Positions 1 through 6,008 of a stretch of DNA of 8,455 nt are shown here, piece after piece. This DNA comes from Prevotellaceae bacterium (lineage in GTDB: Bacteria; Bacteroidota; Bacteroidia; Bacteroidales; Paludibacteraceae): positions 1 through 8,455 of the forward strand of contig JAISXJ010000084.1 of the NCBI GenBank assembly GCA_031270565.1. The letters run 5' to 3'. A program made the translations under genes and the position numbers. The notes under the pieces are model-generated. The model worked only from the letters and a program-made list of their open reading frames with translations, was not told where the DNA came from and did no database searches. Position 1 is the stretch's first letter; each line of letters opens with the position of its first letter.

Positions 1-135
1 CAGTTTTACAACTGGTATGAGGACAATACTTATCTTGCAACAACCACAACGCCGGAATATACATCGAATTTTCCGGTAGGTAGCCACACGATGAAAGTTG
101 TGCTTGATAACTGTCTGTCTCTTTCGGAGAGCAAT
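1..135 (+). repeat. Inverted-repeat arm A, shared with 7861-7995
   Basis: This coding stretch aligns without gaps to the reverse complement of 7861-7995. By hand count 115 of 135 bases match, including identical runs of 18-19 bases, and 37 of 45 encoded residues match. The similarity probably continues upstream beyond the window, because the paralogue has a further 154 residues on that side. It results from duplication of the surface-protein gene rather than from a mobile element with visible ends. Confidence 0.8.
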
Positions 136-1302
136 ATTACATTCAACGCAAGAAACGTTTATCCAACCTCCCTGCCAGCTGCTACCGGTGGCTTGATTCA
201 CATTCTTAGTGCTGGCGCTTTCCCGCACGCAACAACAGACGAATATGTACAGGACGGTTTAGTGGTACATTATGACGGCATAGACAATCAGAATCTTGGT
301 GATACTAATCACAGCAGCGATGCCGTTGTGTGGAAAGATTTAAGCGATAACGGTTATGACGTAACACTGCGAGTAGGTCATAGCGGAACTTCCCGCGGGG
401 ATGCCACTAACGCTGCAAGTGTAGCCGAGTGTGCCAACTCTGCATGGGAAGATAACGGTTTTTTATTAGGCGGCTATTGCTATTTTGCCAAAGTACCTGC
501 CGACCCTACAGCAGCGAATGCGCTTTCTGATATTATGCCGAACCTGCCGTTTGATAACGATAATTATACCATCGAATCCGTTTTCAACATGTCGAAACTT
601 ACCTCTCCACGGGGAGGATTTGTAGGTTGGGGGAAGCAATCTACAGTTAACGAAAGCAACTCATTAGGGTTCCTTTGGGCCAACAACTCAATTAACCCCA
701 CAACCCCCAGCTTTCGACATTTCTGGTGGACTAATGATATAGATGTTAGGTTTACAGACGCTAATGCAAACTCTATTAAAAATATCGCTATTACATACGA
801 TAACGACGCATCGGCAAGTCCGAATAATCGTATATTTTATTACAACGGCACAACCACTTCAATAGAATATATTGGCAACCATTGTGACGATCCCCTAACC
901 TATAATTGCAGAAACAAAACAAATAAGAATACGGCAAGATGCGGGTCGTTTTATATTGGTCTCGCTGTGGCAAACAATACAAATGATGAGTGTGTACCAG
1001 CAGCAAACGGTGCTGTACATTATTCCCGCGGCAACAAGATATTCTCTATTCGGATTTATAACAAGACGTTGTCCTCTGACGAAATTCTCGCTAATTACAA
1101 AGTAGATAAGCTCCGCTTTGCCGCTACGCCCATCGTAAAGATAGGCCCCAAGCAGTGTACGAATGTAGTCGTTCATTCGGACAGACTTATTACGTGCCAA
1201 GCTCCGGCAGGCACATCAGGAACAACAGTGAATGTTGAAGTGATAAGTGCAGAGGATTCTTCGCGAATTCTGTTGCTGGAAAATGAATTTAAATATCAAT
1301 AA
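1..1302 (+). CDS. Secreted/surface LamG-like + IPT/TIG protein, 5'-truncated by the window edge
   Basis: The reading frame is open from the first base, so the protein starts upstream; 433 residues are visible. The ATG at 91 is internal, because codons before it match the paralogue at 6814-8455. Window residues 1-45 look like a PKD-like beta-sandwich strand region (QFYNWYEDNTYLATT, then FPVGSHTMKV). From about residue 87 (LVVHYDGID, then VWKDLSDNG) to about 365 it resembles a concanavalin A-like LamG domain, closing with the typical FSIRIYNKTLSSDEI strand. Residues 376-433 resemble an IPT/TIG domain (VKIGPKQCTNVVV, RLITCQAPAG). It ends right after TIG, with no visible type IX sorting domain or membrane anchor. 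By comparison with the paralogue the full protein would be about 587 residues (inference). A role in carbohydrate or host-surface binding is likely from the domains but is not shown; the ligand is unknown. Its own terminator follows the stop codon. Confidence 0.8.
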   Translation, partial: QFYNWYEDNTYLATTTTPEYTSNFPVGSHTMKVVLDNCLSLSESNITFNARNVYPTSLPAATGGLIHILSAGAFPHATTDEYVQDGLVVHYDGIDNQNLGDTNHSSDAVVWKDLSDNGYDVTLRVGHSGTSRGDATNAASVAECANSAWEDNGFLLGGYCYFAKVPADPTAANALSDIMPNLPFDNDNYTIESVFNMSKLTSPRGGFVGWGKQSTVNESNSLGFLWANNSINPTTPSFRHFWWTNDIDVRFTDANANSIKNIAITYDNDASASPNNRIFYYNGTTTSIEYIGNHCDDPLTYNCRNKTNKNTARCGSFYIGLAVANNTNDECVPAANGAVHYSRGNKIFSIRIYNKTLSSDEILANYKVDKLRFAATPIVKIGPKQCTNVVVHSDRLITCQAPAGTSGTTVNVEVISAEDSSRILLLENEFKYQ

Positions 1303-1328
1303 ACAACTGAATAGGAGTTCAGACAACC

Positions 1329-1357
1329 AAAAAGCCTCCAGAAATGGGGGCTTTTTT
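1329..1357 (+). terminator. Intrinsic terminator of the first surface-protein gene
   Basis: A 12-bp stem (1329-1340 with 1345-1356, one T-G wobble) closes a GAAA tetraloop and ends in a run of six T. The core is AAGCCTCCA paired with TGGGGGCTT. It starts 27 bases after the stop codon at 1302. It should insulate the downstream ATP synthase genes from read-through. Confidence 0.9.
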
Positions 1358-1542
1358 AGTTATTAGTTATTAGAGTGTAGTTAGTAGTGAGTAGTCCTGA
1401 AAGGACATTATTTTCATAACCGCAGGTCAGCGACCTGCGGCACAAGCACGCAAAAATATTTTTTATTAAAAACTACACTCTAATAACTACACTCTAAACT
1501 CTAAAAAAACATTATTCACTATTCACTATTCGTTATTCACTA
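1357..1542. repeat. Intergenic repeat-derived (REP/MITE-like) element
   Basis: This non-coding stretch is almost entirely made of repeats. It starts with two tandem TAGTTAT units (1357-1370). A 19-base arm at 1364-1382 is the exact reverse complement of 1471-1489. Between them lie a small hairpin (GTCCT-GAA-AGGAC, 1394-1406) and a strong one (1420-1440). A 13-base unit AACTACACTCTAA occurs directly at 1471-1483 and 1485-1497. TATTCAC-type units follow at 1513-1519, 1520-1526, 1527-1532 (degenerate) and 1534-1540. There is no ORF and no clear target-site duplication. It resembles small non-autonomous or REP-type repeats dispersed in Bacteroidales intergenic regions; that family assignment is from memory and unproven. 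It lies between the terminator of the surface-protein gene and the atpE promoter. Confidence 0.65.
1420..1440. repeat. Perfect 9-bp palindromic hairpin inside the intergenic repeat
   Basis: CCGCAGGTC (1420-1428) pairs perfectly with GACCTGCGG (1432-1440) across the three-base loop AGC. It is the most GC-rich part of an otherwise AT-rich gap, and no T run follows, so it is not a standard terminator. It has the form of a REP-type palindrome and probably forms the core of the surrounding repeat. Confidence 0.7.
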
Positions 1543-1558
1543 AAATGTATTACCTTTG
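1529..1558 (+). promoter_or_regulatory. Likely Bacteroidota-type promoter for atpE and downstream genes
   Basis: TACCTTTG at 1551-1558 fits the Bacteroidota -7 consensus TAnnTTTG exactly. The -33 box is weak: TTCG at 1529-1532 matches three of four bases of TTTG, with an 18-base spacer. That weak box sits in the last repeat units of the neighbouring element. Transcription would start near 1563-1567, giving a leader of about 110-115 bases. It is the only good match in the gap between the surface-protein terminator and atpE, and a promoter is needed there. Confidence 0.6.
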
Positions 1559-1676
1559 CCGCGCATTGCAGGGCAGGTGTTATTTCGGTTTTAAGAGATT
1601 ATGAAATAGCGCCTTGTCAGACAAACAGAATTTATAATCAGAATTTTTTTAGGTACTAATTTTAATATAAACAACT
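1559..1676 (+). promoter_or_regulatory. atpE 5' leader, no recognised element
   Basis: This is the stretch between the proposed promoter and the atpE start. It contains only a tiny inverted repeat (TTGTC-A-GACAA, 1614-1624) and a two-codon ATG-AAA-TAG at 1601-1609. The last 40 bases are very rich in A and T, as usual ahead of Bacteroidota starts, and lack a Shine-Dalgarno match. I see no riboswitch or leader peptide that I can name, and no recognisable remnant of atpB. Confidence 0.35.
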
Positions 1677-1928
1677 ATGTTATCATCAATTTTATTGCAA
1701 GTAGCAACAGAAGCAGCAAGTCTTACAGGTTTTGGAGCAGCTCTTGGCGCCGGTTTGGCAGCCATCGCTGCAGGTATCGGTATTGGAAAAATCGGCGGTT
1801 CCGCCATGGATGGCATCGCCCGACAGCCGGATGCAGCAAGCGACATCCGTACCAATATGATTATTGCCGCCGCACTTATCGAAGGCGTTGCCCTCTTTGC
1901 AGTAGTGGTTTGCGGATTTATCCTCTAA
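1677..1928 (+). CDS. atpE: ATP synthase F0 subunit c (proteolipid ring)
   Basis: This is the 83-residue hairpin protein whose oligomeric ring rotates as ions cross the membrane. Helix 1 (about residues 15-43) carries the glycine-rich packing stretch GAGLAAIAAGIGIGKIGG. The polar loop ARQPDA (48-53), which contacts gamma and epsilon, follows. Helix 2 (about 58-82) holds the ion-binding carboxylate Glu69 in LIEGVALFA. The helix-1 position that is Gln in sodium-type rings is Ile36 here, and Glu69 is followed by Gly-Val rather than Ser-Thr, so proton coupling is the better inference. Length and motifs are normal. It is the first gene of the block and lies 27 bases ahead of atpF. The usual upstream neighbour atpB is absent. 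Confidence 0.96.
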   Translation: MLSSILLQVATEAASLTGFGAALGAGLAAIAAGIGIGKIGGSAMDGIARQPDAASDIRTNMIIAAALIEGVALFAVVVCGFIL

Positions 1929-1955
1929 TAACAGTCAGATAAAAAATAGCCGATT

Positions 1956-2453
1956 ATGCTCTTATCACCTGATTTTGGGTTGTTGTTTTGGATGCTATTT
2001 TCGTTTGGTATCGTCTTCTTTGTGTTGGCAAAATTCGGTTTTCCGGTTATTACCAAAATGGTAGAAGAACGTCGAAATTACATTCAAGAGTCATTGGATG
2101 CGGCGGGAGAAGCCAATCAGCGTTTTGCCGCCATTGAGCAGCAATGCGACGAGTTGATGTCGGAAACGAAAGCCGAGCAGGTAAAAATTCTTCGTCAGGC
2201 AGCCGAGACACGCGACCGCATCGTTTCCGAAGCCCGCGATATTGCCAAGGTTGAGGGGATGAAAGAGTTGCAGTCTTTCCGCCGTCAGACACAGATAGAG
2301 AAGCAGCAGGCAATGCGTGACCTGCGCCGTGAAATCTCGGAAATCTCCGTTGATGTAGCAGAAAAAGTGTTGCGCCAATCGCTGGACACCACACCGGCAC
2401 AACTCTCAATGATAGACCGTCTGGTTAACGAGGCGTTGACACCAAAAACCTAA
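1956..2453 (+). CDS. atpF: ATP synthase F0 subunit b (peripheral stalk)
   Basis: The 165-residue protein has one N-terminal membrane helix (about residues 7-30, FGLLFWMLFSFGIVFFVLAK), followed by the conserved junction PVITKMVEERRNYIQ. The rest is a long charged helix rich in Glu, Lys, Arg and Gln (about 35-150), expected to form the dimeric right-handed coiled coil of the stator stalk. The C-terminal part (about 130-160, EISVDVAEKVLRQSLD) matches the delta-binding end of the family. It anchors the catalytic head to subunit a in the inner membrane. Length is normal. It lies between atpE (27 bases upstream) and atpH (6 bases downstream), so translational coupling is likely. Confidence 0.95.
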   Translation: MLLSPDFGLLFWMLFSFGIVFFVLAKFGFPVITKMVEERRNYIQESLDAAGEANQRFAAIEQQCDELMSETKAEQVKILRQAAETRDRIVSEARDIAKVEGMKELQSFRRQTQIEKQQAMRDLRREISEISVDVAEKVLRQSLDTTPAQLSMIDRLVNEALTPKT

Positions 2454-2459
2454 TCCCTA

Positions 2460-3011
2460 ATGAATCTCTCGTTAATATCCAATCGTTACGCTCGGGCGCT
2501 GCTTGCATTTGCCAAAGACAATGGCGTTGAACAGGTCATCCACAGTCAAATGAAACAGCTTGTGAATGTTTATAATGAATTGCCGCAACTGAGCGCCATC
2601 ATGATTAATCCGATTCTGCCCGTTTCCACAAAGAAAGAGACGCTTTACGTTGCCGTAGAGCAGCCAAACGACGTCTATAAACGGTTTATTGATTTGGTAA
2701 TAAAGAATGGGCGCGAAACGTTGCTGCGTAACATTGCTTTGAAATACGAGAGCCTTTATTGCACGGAAAAAAACATTGTCAAAGGAATGCTTGTTACGGC
2801 AGTCGAACCGCCTGCGGAGGTGATTGCAAGTGTGGAGCGTATCTTTAAGACGGTGATTAACGGAACGCTTGAACTGACAACAAAAGTAGAACCGCAAATA
2901 GAGGGCGGTTTTGTGCTGACATTCGATACCTATCGACTTGACAGCAGTGTAAAACGTCAATTACGAACAATCAAAAAACAGTTTGAGGTGGAAAACAGCC
3001 GAATGGGATAG
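2460..3011 (+). CDS. atpH: ATP synthase F1 subunit delta (OSCP)
   Basis: The 183-residue protein matches the delta/OSCP family in size and layout. The N-terminal helical domain (about 1-105) begins with the typical ISNRYARALLAFAKDNG, where family members have a Tyr-Ala-x-Ala-Leu pattern. The C-terminal part (about 110-180) has the signature segment KVEPQIEGGFVLTFDTYRLDSSV, equivalent to the family's common GG-x-x-x-x-x-x-D-x-x-x-D-x-S motif. Delta links the N-terminal tips of the alpha subunits to the b dimer and so holds the head still. The gene starts 6 bases after atpF. Its stop codon lies inside the loop of a terminator-like hairpin. Confidence 0.93.
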   Translation: MNLSLISNRYARALLAFAKDNGVEQVIHSQMKQLVNVYNELPQLSAIMINPILPVSTKKETLYVAVEQPNDVYKRFIDLVIKNGRETLLRNIALKYESLYCTEKNIVKGMLVTAVEPPAEVIASVERIFKTVINGTLELTTKVEPQIEGGFVLTFDTYRLDSSVKRQLRTIKKQFEVENSRMG

Positions 3012-3024
3012 TTCGGCATTTTTT
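2998..3024 (+). terminator. Terminator-like hairpin overlapping the atpH stop, possible attenuator
   Basis: GCCGAA (2998-3003) pairs perfectly with TTCGGC (3012-3017) over an eight-base loop that contains the atpH stop codon (3009-3011). One A and six T (3019-3024) follow directly. The layout is that of a weak intrinsic terminator. Because alpha and gamma must also be made, only partial termination, or a new start in 3025-3073, is plausible. Alternatively it marks an RNA processing or stability point. No other gap within the ATP synthase block has such a structure. Confidence 0.5.
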
Positions 3025-3073
3025 GCGCCACAACGTATGTAATCCATAATTAATTATAACTTGTAACGACTTT

Positions 3074-4663
3074 ATGTCTGAAAATATCAAACCGAGCGAA
3101 GTTTCGGAAGTACTGAAACGCCAACTTGAATCCATAAACAACAGTGTTCAACTCGAAGAGGTAGGAACGGTGCTTGGCGTGGGCGATGGCGTTATTCGCA
3201 TTTACGGGCTGGATAATGCCGAAGCCGGCGAGCTGCTCGAATTTGACAATGGCGACAAAGCCATTGTTATGAACCTTGAAGAAGACAATGTAGGAGCGGT
3301 ACTCTTAGGCTTCTCGGAGCATATCAAGGAGGGTTACACCGTGAAACGGACAGGACGTATTGCCTCTATCAAAGTGGGAGAAGGCATGCTTGGGCGTGTC
3401 ATCAATCCGCTTGGAGAGCCTGTCGATGGCAAGGGTCCCATTCTGGGAGAACTCATTGAGTTGCCTCTTGAACGCAAGGCGCCGGGGGTTATTTTCCGTC
3501 AGCCGGTTACGCAACCATTACAAACGGGTTTAAAAGCTGTTGATGCGATGATTCCCATTGGACGCGGACAGCGCGAGCTGATTATCGGCGACCGTCAGAC
3601 GGGAAAATCTGCTATTGCCGTTGATACCATTATTAATCAACGCCAAAATTTTCTTGACGGCGACCCTGTTTATTGCATCTATGTTGCCATTGGACAAAAG
3701 GCTTCGACCGTAGCCAATCTGGTGGAACTGTTGCGCGAAAAAGGCGCTTTGGAATATTCCATTGTGGTGGCAGCAACGGCTGCCGAGCCTGCAGCGCTTC
3801 AATATTACGCTCCATTTGCAGGGGCGAGCATTGGAGAATTCTTCCGCGATACGGGACGGCATGCCTTAGTGGTTTACGATGACCTTTCCAAACAGGCGGT
3901 TGCCTATCGCGAGATGTCGCTGATTTTGCGTCGCCCGCCCGGACGTGAAGCCTATCCGGGAGATATTTTCTATCTTCATTCGCGTCTGCTGGAAAGAGCT
4001 GCGAAGATTATCGAACAGCAGGAGGTTGCCGAGCAGATGAACGACCTCCCCGAAAGCCTCAAAGGTAAGGTGGTGGCGGGTGGCTCACTCACGGCGTTGC
4101 CTCTAATCGAAACACAGGCAGGAGACGTATCGGCATATATTCCTACAAACGTTATCTCCATCACCGACGGACAGATATTTCTTGATGTCAATCTGTTCAA
4201 TTCGGGCGTGCGTCCTGCTATTGATGTGGGTATTTCGGTGTCGCGTGTAGGTGGGTCGGCGCAGATAAAGGCGATGAAAAAAGTGGCTGGAACACTCAAA
4301 ATTGACCAGGCACAATACCGCGAACTCGAAGCATTTACCAAATTTGGCGGCGATATGGACCCCGTAACGGCTATGACCATTGACAAGGGACAGAAAAATA
4401 CCCGACTGCTGGTACAGCAGCAATATGTTCCCGTGCCTGTGGAGAAGCAGATTGCCATCCTTTTCTGCGGCACAAACGGACTGTTGCGCCACGTGCCTCT
4501 TGACAAGGTAGATGAATTTGAGGCGGATTTTCTGAATCATCTTGAACTCAATCATCAGTCGGACGTGCTTGATGTGCTTAAAAAAGGCGCTATCACACCG
4601 GAAGTTGAAACGCTTCTGCGCGAAGTCGCTCAGAGTGTGACGGCGCAATATCGGATAAAATAA
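3074..4663 (+). CDS. atpA: ATP synthase F1 subunit alpha
   Basis: The 529-residue protein is the non-catalytic nucleotide-binding subunit of the alpha3-beta3 head. An N-terminal beta-barrel (about 25-95) is followed by the RecA-like nucleotide-binding domain. Its P-loop GDRQTGKS spans residues 172-179, with Lys178 and Ser179 contacting phosphate and magnesium. A Walker B-like ALVVYDDLSKQ and the motif RRPPGREAYPGDIFYLHSRLLERAA follow. Arg391, in SVSRVGGSAQ, matches the arginine that reaches into the neighbouring beta active site. A C-terminal helical domain closes the protein. Length is normal, and the start fits the conserved N-terminal helix. A 62-base gap separates it from atpH, the longest inside the block. 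The partner atpD (beta) is not in the window. Confidence 0.98.
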   Translation: MSENIKPSEVSEVLKRQLESINNSVQLEEVGTVLGVGDGVIRIYGLDNAEAGELLEFDNGDKAIVMNLEEDNVGAVLLGFSEHIKEGYTVKRTGRIASIKVGEGMLGRVINPLGEPVDGKGPILGELIELPLERKAPGVIFRQPVTQPLQTGLKAVDAMIPIGRGQRELIIGDRQTGKSAIAVDTIINQRQNFLDGDPVYCIYVAIGQKASTVANLVELLREKGALEYSIVVAATAAEPAALQYYAPFAGASIGEFFRDTGRHALVVYDDLSKQAVAYREMSLILRRPPGREAYPGDIFYLHSRLLERAAKIIEQQEVAEQMNDLPESLKGKVVAGGSLTALPLIETQAGDVSAYIPTNVISITDGQIFLDVNLFNSGVRPAIDVGISVSRVGGSAQIKAMKKVAGTLKIDQAQYRELEAFTKFGGDMDPVTAMTIDKGQKNTRLLVQQQYVPVPVEKQIAILFCGTNGLLRHVPLDKVDEFEADFLNHLELNHQSDVLDVLKKGAITPEVETLLREVAQSVTAQYRIK

Positions 4664-4682
4664 CGCTTGTAAAACAGGAAAT

Positions 4683-5549
4683 ATGGCATCGCTTAAAGAG
4701 ATAAAGATACGCATCGGGTCGGTAAAGAGTACGCGGAAGATTACTGCGGCTATGAAGATGATTGCCTCTTCAAAGTTGCATAAGGCACAGACGGCTATTC
4801 ACAGTTTTTTACCCTATCAAAAGAAACTTGATGCTATTCTCACCAATCTGCTTGCTGCCGACCTCAATTATTCATCGCCATTTGTTCTTCCTCGCGAAGT
4901 AAAGCGTGTGGGATTAGTATTGTTCTCGTCCAACGCCACGCTTTGCGGCGCTTACAACGCTACCGTTATCAAGGAATTTAAGCAGGTTTATAACAGTTAT
5001 CTGCATCTTGGCGCTGAAAATATTGCCGTATTTCCCGTTGGGAAAAAAGTAGAAGACTATCTTCTAAAACAACAAATTCCTGTGCAGGGGACGTTTCAGG
5101 ACATTGCGGCGTCCCCCGCATTTGCTGCTGTGCAGACGCTGGCAAACAGGCTTATCGAAACATTCGTAACCGGACAGCTGGATGAAATTGTGTTGCTCTT
5201 TCATCATTTCAAGTCGGTAGGAACACAGATTATCACGCGGCAACGTTTCTTGCCGTTCGATTTGACCTCTGCGCAGTCTGCCGGAGCAGTTGCATCCGAT
5301 TATATCTTTGACCCCTCGAAAGAGGAGATTCTGCAAAATCTTATTCCGACGGTTCTTAATGCACGTTTATTTGCGTCTGCTCTTGATGCCACTGCCTCGG
5401 AACACGCCGCACGTACAATGGCTATGCAAACCGCCACCGACAATGCCGATGACCTGATTCAGGAACTCACCGTTCAATTCAACAAAACACGGCAACAGGT
5501 TGTAACCAACGAACTGCTTGACATTATTGGCGGCGCTTCGGCATTATAA
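4683..5549 (+). CDS. atpG: ATP synthase F1 subunit gamma (rotor shaft)
   Basis: The 288-residue protein forms the coiled-coil shaft that turns inside the head and couples c-ring rotation to ATP synthesis. The N-terminal helix has the hallmark MASLKEIKIRIGSVKSTRKI followed by TAAMKMIASSKLHKAQ. The C-terminal helix (about 235-288) includes AARTMAMQTATDNADDLI and ends with the family's TNELLDIIGGASAL. Between them lies the globular Rossmann-like part, with LCGAYNATV near residue 87 matching the usual LCG-x-x-N segment. The gene starts 19 bases after atpA and is the last ATP synthase gene in the run, which fits the atpA-atpG end of Bacteroidota operons. Confidence 0.97.
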   Translation: MASLKEIKIRIGSVKSTRKITAAMKMIASSKLHKAQTAIHSFLPYQKKLDAILTNLLAADLNYSSPFVLPREVKRVGLVLFSSNATLCGAYNATVIKEFKQVYNSYLHLGAENIAVFPVGKKVEDYLLKQQIPVQGTFQDIAASPAFAAVQTLANRLIETFVTGQLDEIVLLFHHFKSVGTQIITRQRFLPFDLTSAQSAGAVASDYIFDPSKEEILQNLIPTVLNARLFASALDATASEHAARTMAMQTATDNADDLIQELTVQFNKTRQQVVTNELLDIIGGASAL

Positions 5550-5570
5550 AATACCTCTTTCCTCACACAA

Positions 5571-6002
5571 ATGGATGACATATTCTATATGCGTCAGGCG
5601 CTCATGGAAGCGCAAAAGGCATTTGCTCTGGGCGAAACGCCTGTGGGGGCGGTTGTGGTGTGCAGAGAGCGTATTGTGGCACGCGCACACAATCTGACGG
5701 AACGGCTTACCGACGTAACCGCTCATGCCGAGATGCAGGCTATCACTGCTGCCGCCAATTTTCTCGGCGGAAAATACCTTACCGACTGCACGCTGTATGT
5801 AACGCTGGAGCCGTGCGTGATGTGCGCAGGCGCTCTGGGATGGGCACAGACGGGGAGAATTGTGTATGGCGCAGCCGATGTAAAACGGGGATTCAGTCGC
5901 TATGCGCCTCAGGCATTACACCCTAAAACAGTCATAGAAGGTGGCATCCTTGCAGGCGAAGCTGCCGAATTGCTACAACTCTTTTTCCGGAATAAACGTT
6001 GA
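5571..6002 (+). CDS. tadA: tRNA adenosine(34) deaminase
   Basis: The 143-residue protein belongs to the CMP/dCMP deaminase fold. His52 in HAEMQAI and Cys82 and Cys85 in PCVMC are the three zinc ligands, and Glu54 is the proton-shuttling catalytic residue. TPVGAVVV (23-30) and the end of the core (GRIVYGAADVKRG) match TadA rather than cytidine or guanine deaminases. The enzyme converts adenosine to inosine at the wobble position of tRNA-Arg(ACG), which lets it read CGU, CGC and CGA codons. The length is slightly below E. coli TadA but normal for bacteria. It starts 21 bases after atpG with no terminator between, so co-transcription with the ATP synthase genes is likely. A guanine deaminase is the main alternative, less likely from the motifs. 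Confidence 0.9.
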   Translation: MDDIFYMRQALMEAQKAFALGETPVGAVVVCRERIVARAHNLTERLTDVTAHAEMQAITAAANFLGGKYLTDCTLYVTLEPCVMCAGALGWAQTGRIVYGAADVKRGFSRYAPQALHPKTVIEGGILAGEAAELLQLFFRNKR

Positions 6003-6008
6003 CTGTCC

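Noticed and set aside
91..93. ATG at 91 as the true start of the first surface protein
   Set aside because: Codons 1-90 align residue by residue with the paralogue (QFYNWY, YLATT, PEYTS, FPVGSH). The frame is open at the edge, so the gene begins outside the window.
1511..1541. Possible CRISPR array in the TATTCAC repeats
   Set aside because: Units are 7 bases long with almost no spacers and there are no cas genes. It is a short tandem repeat.
1601..1609. Upstream mini-ORF ATG-AAA-TAG in the atpE leader
   Set aside because: Two codons in a random AT-rich leader are expected by chance, and nothing supports translation.
1677..1928. Sodium-coupled c-ring
   Set aside because: The Gln of helix 1 and the Glu-Ser-Thr pattern of helix 2 seen in sodium-type c subunits are replaced by Ile36 and Glu69-Gly-Val. 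This fits proton coupling.
3025..3073. Internal promoter for atpA
   Set aside because: No sequence here fits TAnnTTTG with a properly spaced TTTG. The nearest (TAACTTGT, 3056-3063) misses key bases, so I list only the hairpin.
3976..4714. Two long minus-strand open frames antisense to the end of atpA
   Set aside because: atpA is unmistakable across this stretch. The antisense translations have no motif, signal peptide or plausible start region.
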